64,000 bases of DNA. It comes from Sitta carolinensis (Eukaryota > Chordata > Aves > Passeriformes > Sittidae). The notes beneath the pieces were generated by a model. The model was given only the letters and a program-made list of their open reading frames with translations. It had not been told where the DNA came from and made no database searches. The stretch covers positions 57,287,501-57,351,500 of the forward strand of contig JAVUNC010000004.1 in NCBI GenBank assembly GCA_032173965.1, read 5' to 3'. This document shows positions 54,357-64,000 of this stretch, piece by piece (position 1 is the first letter of the stretch; each line of letters opens with the position of its first letter). The position numbers were made by a program, and so were the translations under genes.

Positions 54357-54488
54357 AGCTGACTCATGCAATATTTCTGGCGAAGGAGCTGTACAGACTA
54401 GTAAGAGCTTCTCATTTTACCTGAGTGCCCAATGAGCTAATTCGGGAACAGCTGAAGTCAGAGCCCGCGCCTCTCCTCTGCCGCACAG
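54357..54488 (+). promoter_or_regulatory. Candidate alternative first exon/promoter ending at a strong donor
   Basis: At 54,489 there is a near-consensus donor, CAG|GTAGGT, preceded by about 60 bp of CpG-containing sequence with a CCAAT-like motif (gcccaatgag). An AP-1/MARE-like gctgactcatgca (54,358-54,370) lies about 120 bp upstream of the donor. An exon ending here could splice to 60,223, 5.7 kb downstream, giving a non-coding leader and translation from MDLSDSD. The only ATG close to the donor opens a two-codon frame (ATG AGC TAA). This is a hypothesis from motifs only. Confidence 0.3.
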
Positions 54489-55821
54489 GTAGGTCGTGGG
54501 CTCTTCGGAGAGGACTGAAAAATAGAGAGGACTTGTTCAGCCCGGGTGTGAGGAGCCAGAGACATTCCTCAGTGGTGAGATACTGTCGCAGAGGATTTTC
54601 CCTTGCAATAATGTTCTCGGGTATTAGTGTGCTTGGTTGTGACAGAGGCTGTTCTGCTTTAAATACTGCAGGGAGTGGGGGTGGGGGGACAGTAATTGGA
54701 CTGACAGAAGCGCATTAGTTGGTGACTCTTTTCCCTTGTTGTGAGATTTCTAATAAATGGGATTTCTGTTCTTCAAAGTTCAGTTTAAATACTTGGCAGA
54801 GTATCGTTTTTGACAGTCCAGACTAGACATCTAATCCTGCAGATATTGTAGCTCTCTAGTGTGATATTTTTCACAGAGGGTGTTAGTTTTAGAACTGATA
54901 TATATTCATATACAAAATTTTGTGATTAAAAATCTGCTGACCTTCACTTGGACAAGATTCAGAGCAGAAGATATAGGGAGTATATTTAAGATCATTTGGG
55001 AATAGTAGTGGATTTTAATCTCTTTCATTCAGGAAGCTGTAGAGTGGGGTTTTTTTCTCAATTCCAGTGTTGCATTTTGAATTTGATACTGAACATAGAA
55101 ATTGTTCTAAACTAGTTTGTTTAATTGTATCCACAGTATGAATGCTTTATTTGATATATGAAGATGTCTCAGGGAAAAAAAAGCCAGGAAAGATATTTCT
55201 TGTAGTCCCATTGCTTTTTTGTAGCTAAACTCCAGAGGATGTGAAGACTTTAATTTCTGGTAATGTTGACTTTGTAGATAATACCTGAGGTGTTCTTTTT
55301 CTTGCCAGGAGAAAGACAACAACAATGCTAATCATGAATATAAATTGACTTTTGAGTTTTTACTTGTGTAGTATGTCGTACAATTTAACATGCAGTAAAC
55401 AACTTGGAGGAATAAACACCTATATTTAGAAAGGACTTGGGGATCTTTAAGTCAGTTTTATATTTAAAGACAAAGCACTTTATCTTTCATTGTATGCTAA
55501 TGTTCTAGCGCAGCCAAAGCTGCAGAGATAATGGAAAACCATTTATCATTACCATGAATATAATTACAGGAAGGAGGGTTTTTTTAAAGAAAAGCAAGTG
55601 ATAGAAGAAGGTTATGCATTTTTGGTGAGAACTTGTTTATGACTGCGCAGTGAAAACCCGAGACATGCCAAGATGGTTGTTTTGTATGTGCCTTCAGTCT
55701 TGTAACTAACCTTCGAGTTGCCTGTTGGGATGAAACAGTAGTATTCCTTGCCCTTGCATGTCTCTGCAGTAGGGACGTGTCATTGTTCTTGCTAGGGAAC
55801 GCTGTGGGGTTGTGCCATGCC

Positions 55822-55835
55822 AGTGTGTGTGTGTG
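55822..55835. repeat. (GT)7 microsatellite
   Basis: About seven GT units, followed by gacaca. Confidence 0.8.
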
Positions 55836-56677
55836 ACACAGGAGCAGGGAGCTTTGCAGGGGCTGGGAAGGGGGAGAGAGTAACTGAATTAATGCAAAGG
55901 CACAAACAAGAAATGACCTTGTTTGGGGAGCGTGTTTCCTTGTGAGTAGGGACAAGTAGTAATTATCCTCCTTTCAGTGCTGAACTAACAAGTAATTACT
56001 GTTATTCGTTAATTAAAGTATGCAAATTGAAGATTTCATTTTTTTTCTCTCCCTAGACTGAGTTAAATGCCGTTATTCACAACTGACAAAAGTTCTCAAT
56101 ATTATTTTGGTTCATCCTTGAAAAGGTTCAGTAACCAAAAGAAAGCCTAACAACAAAAGCAGTGAACCAGGCCAGACACAGGTCAGGGTATAGAAGACTT
56201 GCTCAGAGTGTGTGCCTCGTCAGGCTCTGGGGGTAGCTACAATTTCATGCAGTATTTGCAGCCTGAATTTTGAAGAATGCACCTACTCACTGGTGCTGCT
56301 GCTGCTGAAACTGGGAGGATGGAGAGGAGTGGGCTTGTAAATCAGTCCCACAGGGTATGAGACAAATTACTTGCTTTTTATAGTAAGTTTGTCTGAAAGA
56401 CAGAAATTTGCAAGAGTTACAGCATTTGCAAAGGCACTGGGTCAGTTATAATTCATAGAGAGCAGTTCTGGGGAGGCTGTTTACTCTCTCTTCACTCTTA
56501 TTAATTGATTTGTGATTTTCTCACCAGGCGTTTGCTACAGACCTTAGGTAGCTGGTGCAAGAGTGCTGGTGCTGTCTGTCCTCGTGCACTTGTGACTGCA
56601 GCAATCATCTAAAAACTCTGTTCCTAATTTTAAAGGCAAGGGTAATTGTAGAGGTTATTTTCCTACCTAAGTATTCT

Positions 56678-57176
56678 AAGATGATCAAGTCCAACTGTTA
56701 GCCCAGTGGTTATGCCAAGTCTACCACTAAACTGTAATCACCAAGTGCTGCATCTACACATCCTTTCTCCAGGGATGGTGACTCCATTTCCCTGTGTAGC
56801 CTGTTCCAGCACTTGACAGCCCATTTGGTGATGAAATATTTCCTAATATCCAATCTAAACCTCCCCTGCTGCCACTGGAGGCTGTTTGGTCTTGTCCTGT
56901 CATTTGGTATCTAGGAGAAGAGGCCAATCCCCACCTGGCTACAGCCTCCTTTCAGGTTATGGAGAGCAATAAGGTCTCCCCTGAGTCTCCTTTTGTCCCA
57001 ACTAAATTCCCCCAGCTCCTTCAGATGCTCCTCATATGACTCGTGCTCCAGACTCTTCCCCAGCTCTGTTGCCCTTCTCTGGACACACTCCACCACCTCA
57101 ATGTCTTTTTTTTCAGTGAGGGGCCCAAAACTGAACACAGGATTTGAGGTGTGGCCTCACCAGTGCCAAGTACAAT
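56678..57176 (-). mobile_element. CR1 LINE 3' fragment, antisense, with reverse-transcriptase tail remnant
   Basis: The left end has the complement of the CR1 3' UTR (gatcaagtccaactgttag, then ccaagtctaccactaaac). The right part, read on the minus strand, encodes the conserved C-terminal CR1 ORF2 region with residues like [19 protein letters not shown] and [17 protein letters not shown] (56,911-57,138). The 5' end is truncated at about 57,176. The frame is too short and decayed to be functional. Confidence 0.95.
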
Positions 57177-60100
57177 GCACAGATGATTTCTGAAGACAAA
57201 CTTGTGAAGCCTTGGAAGATTTATTGGGAAGGGCTATAGGTTTTTCAGTTCCTATACCTGAGGCAGGAACTGAGAGCTAGGCAGAACTAGGGTGTGCCCC
57301 CCAAGCCCTGATTTCCATGAGCAGGGTGTTTGCTATAGGACTTGCCAGCTGAGGAAAGGGAGCTGCTTCCTGGTTCTGTGCCATGCTGAAATCCCCGGTC
57401 TGCTTTCTCTTGCCCTGCCTTTCTTCCCGGTGTGCCTGCTGCCAAGGTGCCTACCTGCACCTGGTTCTGCAGGAACACCGGGCTTCTGTGCCATCAGAGT
57501 GCACCCTGAGAAACATATTTTATTGGTTGGAGACATAATGGAAAAAATCGTAACAGAACTCTCCACAGAGAAGCCAAATGACAATTTATATCTGAATGGG
57601 AAATGAGTAAAAAGGAAATAGAAAGTAACTTTTGAGGTTAATAGTCGGATGAGGTTTTCAGGACAAAACAAACCAAGTAGCAAATATATAGTTTGGTGTA
57701 ATCTGTATAGAAGCATACAGGAATTGCAATTTGTATAAAAAAAATAAAAATAGAGGAATTTGATTCAGCCATGTTGCATACAATTAATTAGCCATGCGTT
57801 GCAGATACCTGGGGTTTGCCGAGGTCACTGGGAATACAGGTGTTTAAGAGGAAGCCCATTTTACTATTACATCCCATTAACTATTACATCTAATCCTCAG
57901 CTTTTTTTAACAAGCAATGACACTGTCATTAAACAAGAGAATAAGTGGGTTTGCTTTGGTTTACTAAGACTTGTTAAGTTCTCCTAATGCTTCTGGCTAC
58001 AAGAGTGTCCTACGTAAAACTACTTCTAACATTTTTTCTGACTCCAATGTCATTGATGTGAACAGTGTTTTGTTTCTGTTTTTTATACTAATGAAAAATT
58101 TTTTCGAAGCAAATGCTATATATTAATGCCTTTGGGTTATTACCTGAGTTGCAGACCACATGTTTATGAAACTGCAAGTAAAGAATGTGGGGAATGGAAT
58201 TTCATAAGAATCCTTTACTTCCTCCTAAATGTAGCTAATCAGGTGTTTCTTTGTCACGTAATTTTAGTAAAATACCTTGGAGTAAGTTAGTGGAAGTGTT
58301 ATCCCTGTTACCGTGTTTATCCTATGCATTTTTCAAGGGGGTTTTTTCATTCAGCAGTGTTGTGCTCTTGAATGTGAAAAATGATCCAAAGCTGATAACA
58401 AAAATACATTCTTTCTTATCAAAAATGTATACTTTCTTATCACAAGTAATAGCAAGGCACACATCACTTTCTGTAGCCACATAGAAGAATTTCATTGTGG
58501 TTTTTTGTTTTAATTTTTTCCCCCATTTTATTGCTTTATATTTTATTTTTGAATTGGTACTTGATGTGGTTTATTTAAAAAGGGTAAGAAAATATGCTTC
58601 TGTGCTTCAAACTGGAAGAACCTGGCACAAAGAAAGGCTGTAGATTTTCAGACTACAAGATAAAACCAGAGGTACAGACCTGCCGAATTAGGTTTTTAAT
58701 GTAATGGCCAATTTCTAACCCTTGTAAAGAGCAAATTACTCTCAGTGTTAATTCCATGCATCACCTTGAGGGCAATACTTCTCCTTAACAGAAAGCTAAT
58801 CCCATCATGACTGAAATGGTGCTAGTAGTTACTCACATATGAATGAGATCTTATGCATTCAAGATAGGCCAAATAAATCAAAACATTCTTCTCTGGTATT
58901 ATATTTCTGTTTGCTTTGGATTTATTTTGAAAAATAGGAGAGTTGCTTTCAGCTTTGGATGAAATCCTCCCCCTGCTCTGACAGCTGCAGGAGCTGTGTC
59001 CCCAAGAGGTTTCTGCTTGTAATTGCCTAGCAAGTCTTGACTCAGTTCAAGAAGGGCCACCTTAAAGGCTGGGCGGGTTTGATTTGCAGATTTATGGTTT
59101 CTTTACTGAAACTGTTGTCAAGAGCTGTAATTACTGGTATGAATTTTTGAAAAGTTGTCACTGGACTAAAATAAGGACTGAGCTACCGCTCTGTGGGTAC
59201 CTTCAGTATTGCTTTTCTTCCTAAACTGTCACAAGTATCCCTTTTTCACAGGTCAGATATTACAAAATTCTGTGAGTTTGTGCTAAGATGTTTTTTGGGA
59301 GGACACTTCTTACTGAAACAAAGCTTTGAAGTATTGAATTTACCTGCAGCTACTTTTACAGATTCTCATGTTGCATCACACACAACTTGGCCAGAGAGAC
59401 AAATCTGCATTGCATCGTGGGCAGTGTCCTGCAGGGCATTTTGGCAAGGAAAGTGAAATGGAATTGAAATGCCATCAGGAAGACAGATATCTTATTTTGT
59501 TGTTGCACTGATGTGAAAAACAGCTTTGGGTCAGTTCAGCAGGGGGTAATATTCTGTCTTGAGCAGAACAGTTTCAGAATTACTTATTTTCCCTGTAGAA
59601 AACTGAATTATTTGGCAGCACTCTTTCCTGTGGAGACTCTTTCTTCAGACTACATTATTTTCTTTGAGAAATCATTCTTCTTTTAGTATTTTTGTACAAG
59701 CCACAGAGCTGGTAATTGATAACTGCTTTTAGTTTTTTTAAGGCTGTTTGCTTCATGGGAATAAAAATGAAAGACACTTTCTGATATGACTGTATGTTTC
59801 TTGTGGTTTCCAGACCTCCCAAGCCAGGGTAAGGGCTCAACCGGAAGATAGCAGGGACTTCTCCCAGTAAAGTTGTGGGGGTCTTTTATAACCTTAGGGA
59901 AAATGTTTTGAGTTCTGTTTTTCTCCTGTGCTGAGACTGAGCAGTGGATGTACCAGCTACAAGCCCAGCACTCTGTCAGAAGAAGGATGTGCCAGAGACA
60001 GAAATGTAAGCTGCAGGAATGTCGTGTTGTAGCCCGCACTGGGGGACCTAAAAAGCATTAGAGTTACAGTGACCCCCTAGACCATGTTGTTCTGGTTGTC

Positions 60101-60222
60101 TTTTGGTTTAAATAGAGTTTTGGCAGCATCCTATGCAAAAAGCTTCAAGAGTATCTGCTGTCAACTTTTGTGTTACACGGAGCAGCAACAACAAACCCAC
60201 TTCTGTTTGTTTGTTTTTTCAG

Positions 60223-60761
60223 ATGACTTCCACTTACCTCTTGATGTTGTACCAGCTGTGACAGAGGCCCTTGACTCCAAGAAGAAGGAGAAAGATTTGC
60301 ACAAAGAGAACAGATCTTTCCGCTACTGTGAAAAAAACAGCATGGACCTGTCAGACAGTGACCGTCCTGTCAGCTTTAGTTCCACTTCCTCCTCCGCATC
60401 CTCCAGGGACAGCCACTGCTCCTTTGGAAGCAGAATGACCTTGGTTTCAAACAGCCACTTGGGTTTGTTTAACCAGGATAAAGAAACAGGTGCCATCAAG
60501 CTAGAGCTGGTCCCAGCCAGGCGATTTTCCAGCAACAAGGCACACAAAAACTCTACTGTGGAGCAAGAGGATCCTGAGGAAAGCCTTGAGAAAAGGCCAA
60601 GCGTGCCAAGGAAAGCAGAACCAAAAGGAGCAAGCAAAAACTGTGCTATGTCTCTGGTCACAGAGCCCACCAGTCCGAAGCTCCTCTACGTAGACAGAGT
60701 CGTCCAAGAGATTCTAGAGACAGAGAGGATGTATGTGCAGGATCTGAAAAGCATTGTCAAG
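60223..60761 (+). CDS. PLEKHG1: PLEKHG1 exon with the canonical start codon, serine-rich N-terminus and start of the DH domain
   Basis: PLEKHG1 is a Dbl-family RhoGEF that loads GTP onto Rho-family GTPases through a DH-PH module and is known from endothelial responses to stretch. The canonical ATG is at 60,342-60,344 with a strong Kozak context (A at -3, G at +4). From it 140 codons run to 60,761. Residues 1-40 are serine-rich ([10 protein letters not shown], then SSTSSSASS, then [10 protein letters not shown]), a stretch I recognise as the vertebrate PLEKHG1 N-terminus. Residues 41-110 are charged and look disordered. Residues 113-140 hold the first DH helix ([16 protein letters not shown]). 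The acceptor follows a T-rich tract and ends with AG at 60,221-60,222. The donor is AAG|GTAGGA, leaving phase 0. The 40 codons before the ATG are also open in frame, which permits a longer N-terminus when spliced to 18,188-18,262; otherwise they are 5' UTR. Naming is from recall of the protein family. Confidence 0.93.
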
Positions 60762-61457
60762 GTAGGAGACATGGTTAAGACAGTGTTAACTGTTCCATAA
60801 TGCCATTTTTTACATTGTTTGATTTCACAGAGACAGGTGGACCTGACAATGGAACTGGCATTTTCTGATCTTTATAAATTAGCGTAACATCGTTGTTCAA
60901 CTGTGTTTCTAGTTTTTATTTGATTCGCTAAGTCAATATTACTAAGTAACTAAGATGTTACTATGCGTTCATGAAGAAATAAGAGAAAAAGCCATCCTAC
61001 AGCTGGAAGCAGTAGTGAACAAAGAATCATATATGCTTTGCAGAAAAAAATCTTACATTTTTATATTTACCAAAAAAAAAATTGACTGCTCTGTGTTCTA
61101 GAGTATATAGCAAGAAGCAAGACAGCTTTAACTGCCTCTTTATATGCTTTAGCTGAAGAGTCTTACTTACTAATTTTTCCCATCTCTCCCTGCGAGTCCT
61201 AGTCCTGCAAGTTCTTTCCTGCCTTTTCCCATGTCCCTTTCATACAACTCATGGCTGCAGTCTGTTCTCTCTCTGTCCTTGGCTTGTAGTATTGAATATG
61301 GCATATGTATCTGTTGGAAAATACTGTTGTTTGGCTGTAATATGAAGGAATTACATTTTCTTTTATACCTACTCTGAATGGGTGTAGCGTTTATTAGCAG
61401 AAGCAGAGTTTTTGTCCAATCCCTAGCCTAACAGTACCTTTCATTTCCTCTTTCTAG

Positions 61458-61475
61458 TACAGGAAAAAAATATGG
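61458..61475 (+). other. Possible 18-nt in-frame microexon of PLEKHG1
   Basis: A long pyrimidine tract and AG (cctttcatttcctctttctag, ending at 61,457) is followed after exactly 18 nt by the strong donor TGG|GTAAGT. The 18 nt encode YRKKIW in phase 0, the phase left by the 60,223-60,761 exon, and contain no stop. Inclusion would insert six residues after SIVK in the first DH helix region. No transcript evidence is available, and chance pairing of splice signals is possible. Confidence 0.25.
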
Positions 61476-63035
61476 GTAAGTCCTTCTGTGGATTGTTCTT
61501 CTTATTCTGTACTTGTGTCTGTGCCATCAGCATCATTCTGCTTTGCATTTTTAAAGATGACAGTTGAGTCCCTTGGCTATTGTTTGTAGCCTACATGTTT
61601 AACACACAAAGAAATGCTTAGTGTGCTGTTTGTAGAACTTAGAGCTCCAGGTAGGTGTATGTGGTTGTCTGAGACAGGAAATATCAGCCAGATGGAGACA
61701 CTCTCCCCACCTGCAGCTCTAATCTGCATGGTCCCACAATAGCAGGGGAAAAACGTGAAGGCTTTGATAACTCAAATGCATGTTGAGATTAAAACACCGG
61801 TACCCCTCCCAGCAAAGTTCCAAGAAAAGTTTCTGTTTCTGCAAGATTTCATTGGTTTCCGTAGCTGGTGCTGTTTCACTACATTCAACTGTTGCCCAAG
61901 TTTCCTTTTGGAGTATTTAAGGTTGTCATATGCTGCAGAACCAAGTCAGCTTCTGAGCATAGTAACCACTCACTAGGCATGACTTCCATGGTTTTGGAAA
62001 CCTTAGGCCTCACTCATCCTCCTATGTTGTAAACTGTAGAACTTGAGAAAACTAAAATGAGTATCTTGTAACAGATTTCAATTGCAAGCAGGAATACCAA
62101 TAAATGCTTTCTAGAAAATACTTCTAGCACCACTACGGTAGATGTAGAGTAAATAAGACAAATACGTTTTTAGTTATGGAGGATCTGAGGGAATGAACCT
62201 GTGAAATGCCCAAGCCTATTTCCTGCAGCAACTAATAATGAATCTAAAAAGCTTGTGTGTGAAACTAGACAGCTTGAGACATGGAGTGGATGGCAATGGA
62301 GCTTTTCTTAGGTGGGTGCCAAGGATGCAAGGTCTTCAAAAGAGATGCTTCCCATATGGTGAAGACAGTGGGGAACCTCTAAGCTGCCTCAGCCAGTGCA
62401 GAATGTTTTCTTGGTTTCAGGGGAGGGAGGGGTGACTGGGAGAAAGCTTCTTCAGAAGGGCCTGTTTTAAAAGTTTCTGAAGATTCCTTTCTCCACAAGT
62501 TACCTTAGCAATGCTGCAGTAACTCACTCAAGCAAGGGGAGGTTGTGAGAAGATTGGGAAGACTACACAGAGATCTGTAGGAGTGCTGTAGCCTTATAGA
62601 ACTTGATTTCTGGGCCTCTGTGACTTGAGGTCATTTAGTTTAGCAGGCAGGTAACTGGTGCTGAGCTCAACTAAGATGAAGGGAAAAAGCTTAATTTGTC
62701 TTATTTTCCAGACTTATGTGGGTCAGATTTGGCAGCTGGTTAGGAAATGGGATGAGAATGGAAAAAGGGGAGCTGGAGAGAGGTCCAAGGGCAACTGCTG
62801 CCCAAGAAGTATGTGGAAACTGAAGAGATTCATGAAGGTGGGAGCTGGTGGAGTAAAGCATAAGTAAGTGAACCAGTGTTAAGCGGAGAGAGAGGAAATA
62901 ATTACAGGGAAAACAATGTGAGGAAAAGAAGGAAAACCCAGGAAATGGAAAGTTAAAGTACAGGATTGGTTGAAACTGGAACTCTTCAGTGAGTTTTCAG
63001 CTGGTGCTCAATACAGAACCGCTGGTCCCACCAGT

Positions 63036-63645
63036 GAGGTTGGTCTGGTCAAGCCTCCCTGCTCAAGCAGGGTTGTCTGGAGCACATGACACAGGATTGT
63101 GTCCAGCTGGTTCTTGAATACTTCTAGTGAGGGAGACTACACAACCTCTCTGGGCAACCTGTTCCAGTGCTCAGTCACCCTTCCTCATATTCAGGTAGAA
63201 CTTCCTGTGCATGAGTTTCTGCCCATTACCTCTCACCCTCGTGCTTGGCACCGCAGAGAAGAACCTGGATACATCTTCTTGACACTCTTCTTCAGGTGCT
63301 TCATGGACAAGATTTCCTTCTGTCAACTCTCCTCAAGGCTGAACAGGCACGACTCTCTCAGTGTTTCCTTGTAGGAGAGTTGCCCCTGTGCCCTAATCAT
63401 GTTCATTGTCCTCCACTAGACCCCTCCACGAGCTCCATGTCTCTGGTGCTGAGGAGCCCAGGACTGGATGCAGCACTCCAGGTGTGGCCTCACCAGGACT
63501 GAGTAGAGGGGCAGGATCACGTCCCTTGACCAGCTGGCAGTGCTCTTCCTAAGGCACCCCAGGATGCCATTGGCCTTCTTAGCCACCGGGACGCACTGCT
63601 GGCTCATGGACAGCTCGTCGTCCAGGACCAGGACCCCTGGAAGCT
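63036..63645 (-). mobile_element. CR1 LINE 3' fragment, antisense, longest copy in the window
   Basis: From left to right it follows the complement of the CR1 consensus: cctgctcaagcaggg, aggattgtgtccagctgg, cacaacctctctgggcaacc, tgttccagtgctc, aggtgtggcctcaccagg and ccaggatgccattggcctt. The minus strand at 63,416-63,607 encodes the recognisable CR1 reverse-transcriptase end ([33 protein letters not shown]), after which the frame is lost. The copy is 5'-truncated near 63,645. It lies in the PLEKHG1 intron in antisense orientation. Confidence 0.95.
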
Positions 63646-64000
63646 TATGTACACAGTGTAAGAATAGTAAGGAGGGCTATTTTTTTTTGGTTTTGTTTTT
63701 GTTTCAGGGTCGGTTTTATTGGTAGAGGGAGGGAGAAAGAGGAGATGGGCAACCCACATACAAAGTGCTAAAAGATGAAGAGGTGTCAGATTGAGAACAG
63801 CGTAAGAACAGAAAGGGAAAAATCAATAGGTGTTATTTTAATCACCTTCTACCCTTATCTGAGAACTATCGTAGAGATGTAGTCCTTTTTTTTGTCCTTT
63901 AGTAGAGGGGATTTGCTAATGCTACATTCTCTGTAGGCAGTAGAAACATAATTAAAAAGAATATGTTCTCACTGTTGTTTCCAGGACTTTGAAACAGGTT

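Larger units (their letters stand above)
18263..60222 (+). other. PLEKHG1: Large 5' intron of PLEKHG1
   Basis: About 42 kb of AT-rich unique DNA lies between the two supported exons. I see no coding exon of another gene in it on either strand; the short open frames present are of the size and number expected by chance. Recognised contents are the SINE at 19.5 kb, homopolymer and dinucleotide tracts, a CpG-rich patch at 47.6-47.9 kb, a hairpin at 53.9 kb, a possible first exon ending at 54,488 and a CR1 at 56.7-57.2 kb. Such long 5' introns commonly hold enhancers, but I cannot tell conserved from unconserved bases without an alignment. Confidence 0.6.
18188..64000 (+). other. PLEKHG1: PLEKHG1 transcription unit, 5' part (partial)
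   Basis: This is the span from the first exon I can support (18,188) to the window edge. It contains two exons, at 18,188-18,262 and 60,223-60,761, and two introns, the second incomplete. The next expected exon should continue the DH domain with residues like DYLDCIRD. I did not find it before 64,000, so the catalytic DH core, the PH domain and the long C-terminal tail lie outside. The left boundary is uncertain: the 18,188 exon begins with a splice acceptor, so at least one more exon must lie upstream, perhaps in the CpG-rich block near 10-11 kb or left of the window. The gene name rests on the 60,223 exon. Membership of the 18,188 exon is inferred from splice signals and phase. Confidence 0.8.
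60762..64000 (+). other. PLEKHG1: PLEKHG1 intron (incomplete)
   Basis: This intron follows the first DH-encoding exon and starts with GTAGGA. It holds a possible 18-nt microexon at 61,458-61,475 and an antisense CR1 copy from about 63,036 to 63,645. The remainder is AT-rich unique sequence with no recognisable exon. A search by eye for the next PLEKHG1 exon (DYLDCI-like) found nothing before 64,000. Confidence 0.75.

Noticed and set aside
56911..57138. Minus-strand open frame with protein-like charged sequence
   Set aside because: It is the C-terminal remnant of the CR1 reverse transcriptase, not a host gene.
60323..60670. Minus-strand 115-codon open frame opposite the PLEKHG1 exon
   Set aside because: It is a shadow of the real plus-strand coding exon.
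1..64000. Search for prokaryote-like operons, CRISPR arrays, phage or defence systems
   Set aside because: The sequence is a vertebrate nuclear locus with introns, CR1 and SINE elements. No such structures are present.

Overview
The window is ordinary nuclear DNA from a bird, very probably a passerine (songbird group). It is AT-rich vertebrate sequence with almost no open reading frames. It carries several 5'-truncated CR1 LINE copies, the typical avian retrotransposon. At 19,536-19,686 it also has a SINE made of a tRNA-Ile-like head joined to a CR1-like tail. That architecture matches the TguSINE1 family described from passerine genomes, and it is the best taxonomic clue here.

The only gene I can name is PLEKHG1 (Pleckstrin homology and RhoGEF domain-containing family G member 1), on the plus strand. 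Its first universally recognisable coding exon is at 60,223-60,761. It encodes the serine-rich N-terminus beginning [10 protein letters not shown] and the first helix of the DH (RhoGEF) domain, and ends at a GT donor. The rest of the protein lies to the right of the window. About 42 kb upstream, 18,188-18,262 looks like a short exon with good splice sites. Its reading frame joins the 60,223 exon in phase, so it would extend the N-terminus by 56 residues. Most of the window is therefore the large 5' intron(s) and upstream region of PLEKHG1.

Layout: 1-8,143 has no recognisable gene. 8,144-8,584 is a CR1 copy. 10,015-11,100 is a very GC- and CpG-rich block, most of it a roughly 17-bp minisatellite with G-quadruplex potential, and it produces long artefactual ORFs on both strands. 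11,101-18,187 is unique AT-rich DNA with one CR1 fragment. 18,188-18,262 is the candidate exon. 18,263-60,222 is intron with the SINE, long homopolymers, a CpG-island-like patch near 47.6-47.9 kb, a near-perfect hairpin at 53.9 kb, a possible alternative first exon near 54.4 kb and a CR1 at 56.7-57.2 kb. 60,762-64,000 is the next intron, with a possible 18-nt in-frame microexon and a larger CR1 copy.

I found no prokaryotic-type genes, CRISPR array, operon, rRNA or functional tRNA. No undescribed multi-gene system is visible. The observations most worth checking are the phase-matched upstream PLEKHG1 exon, the GC-rich minisatellite/CpG island, the candidate alternative promoters, the microexon and the 53.9-kb palindrome.
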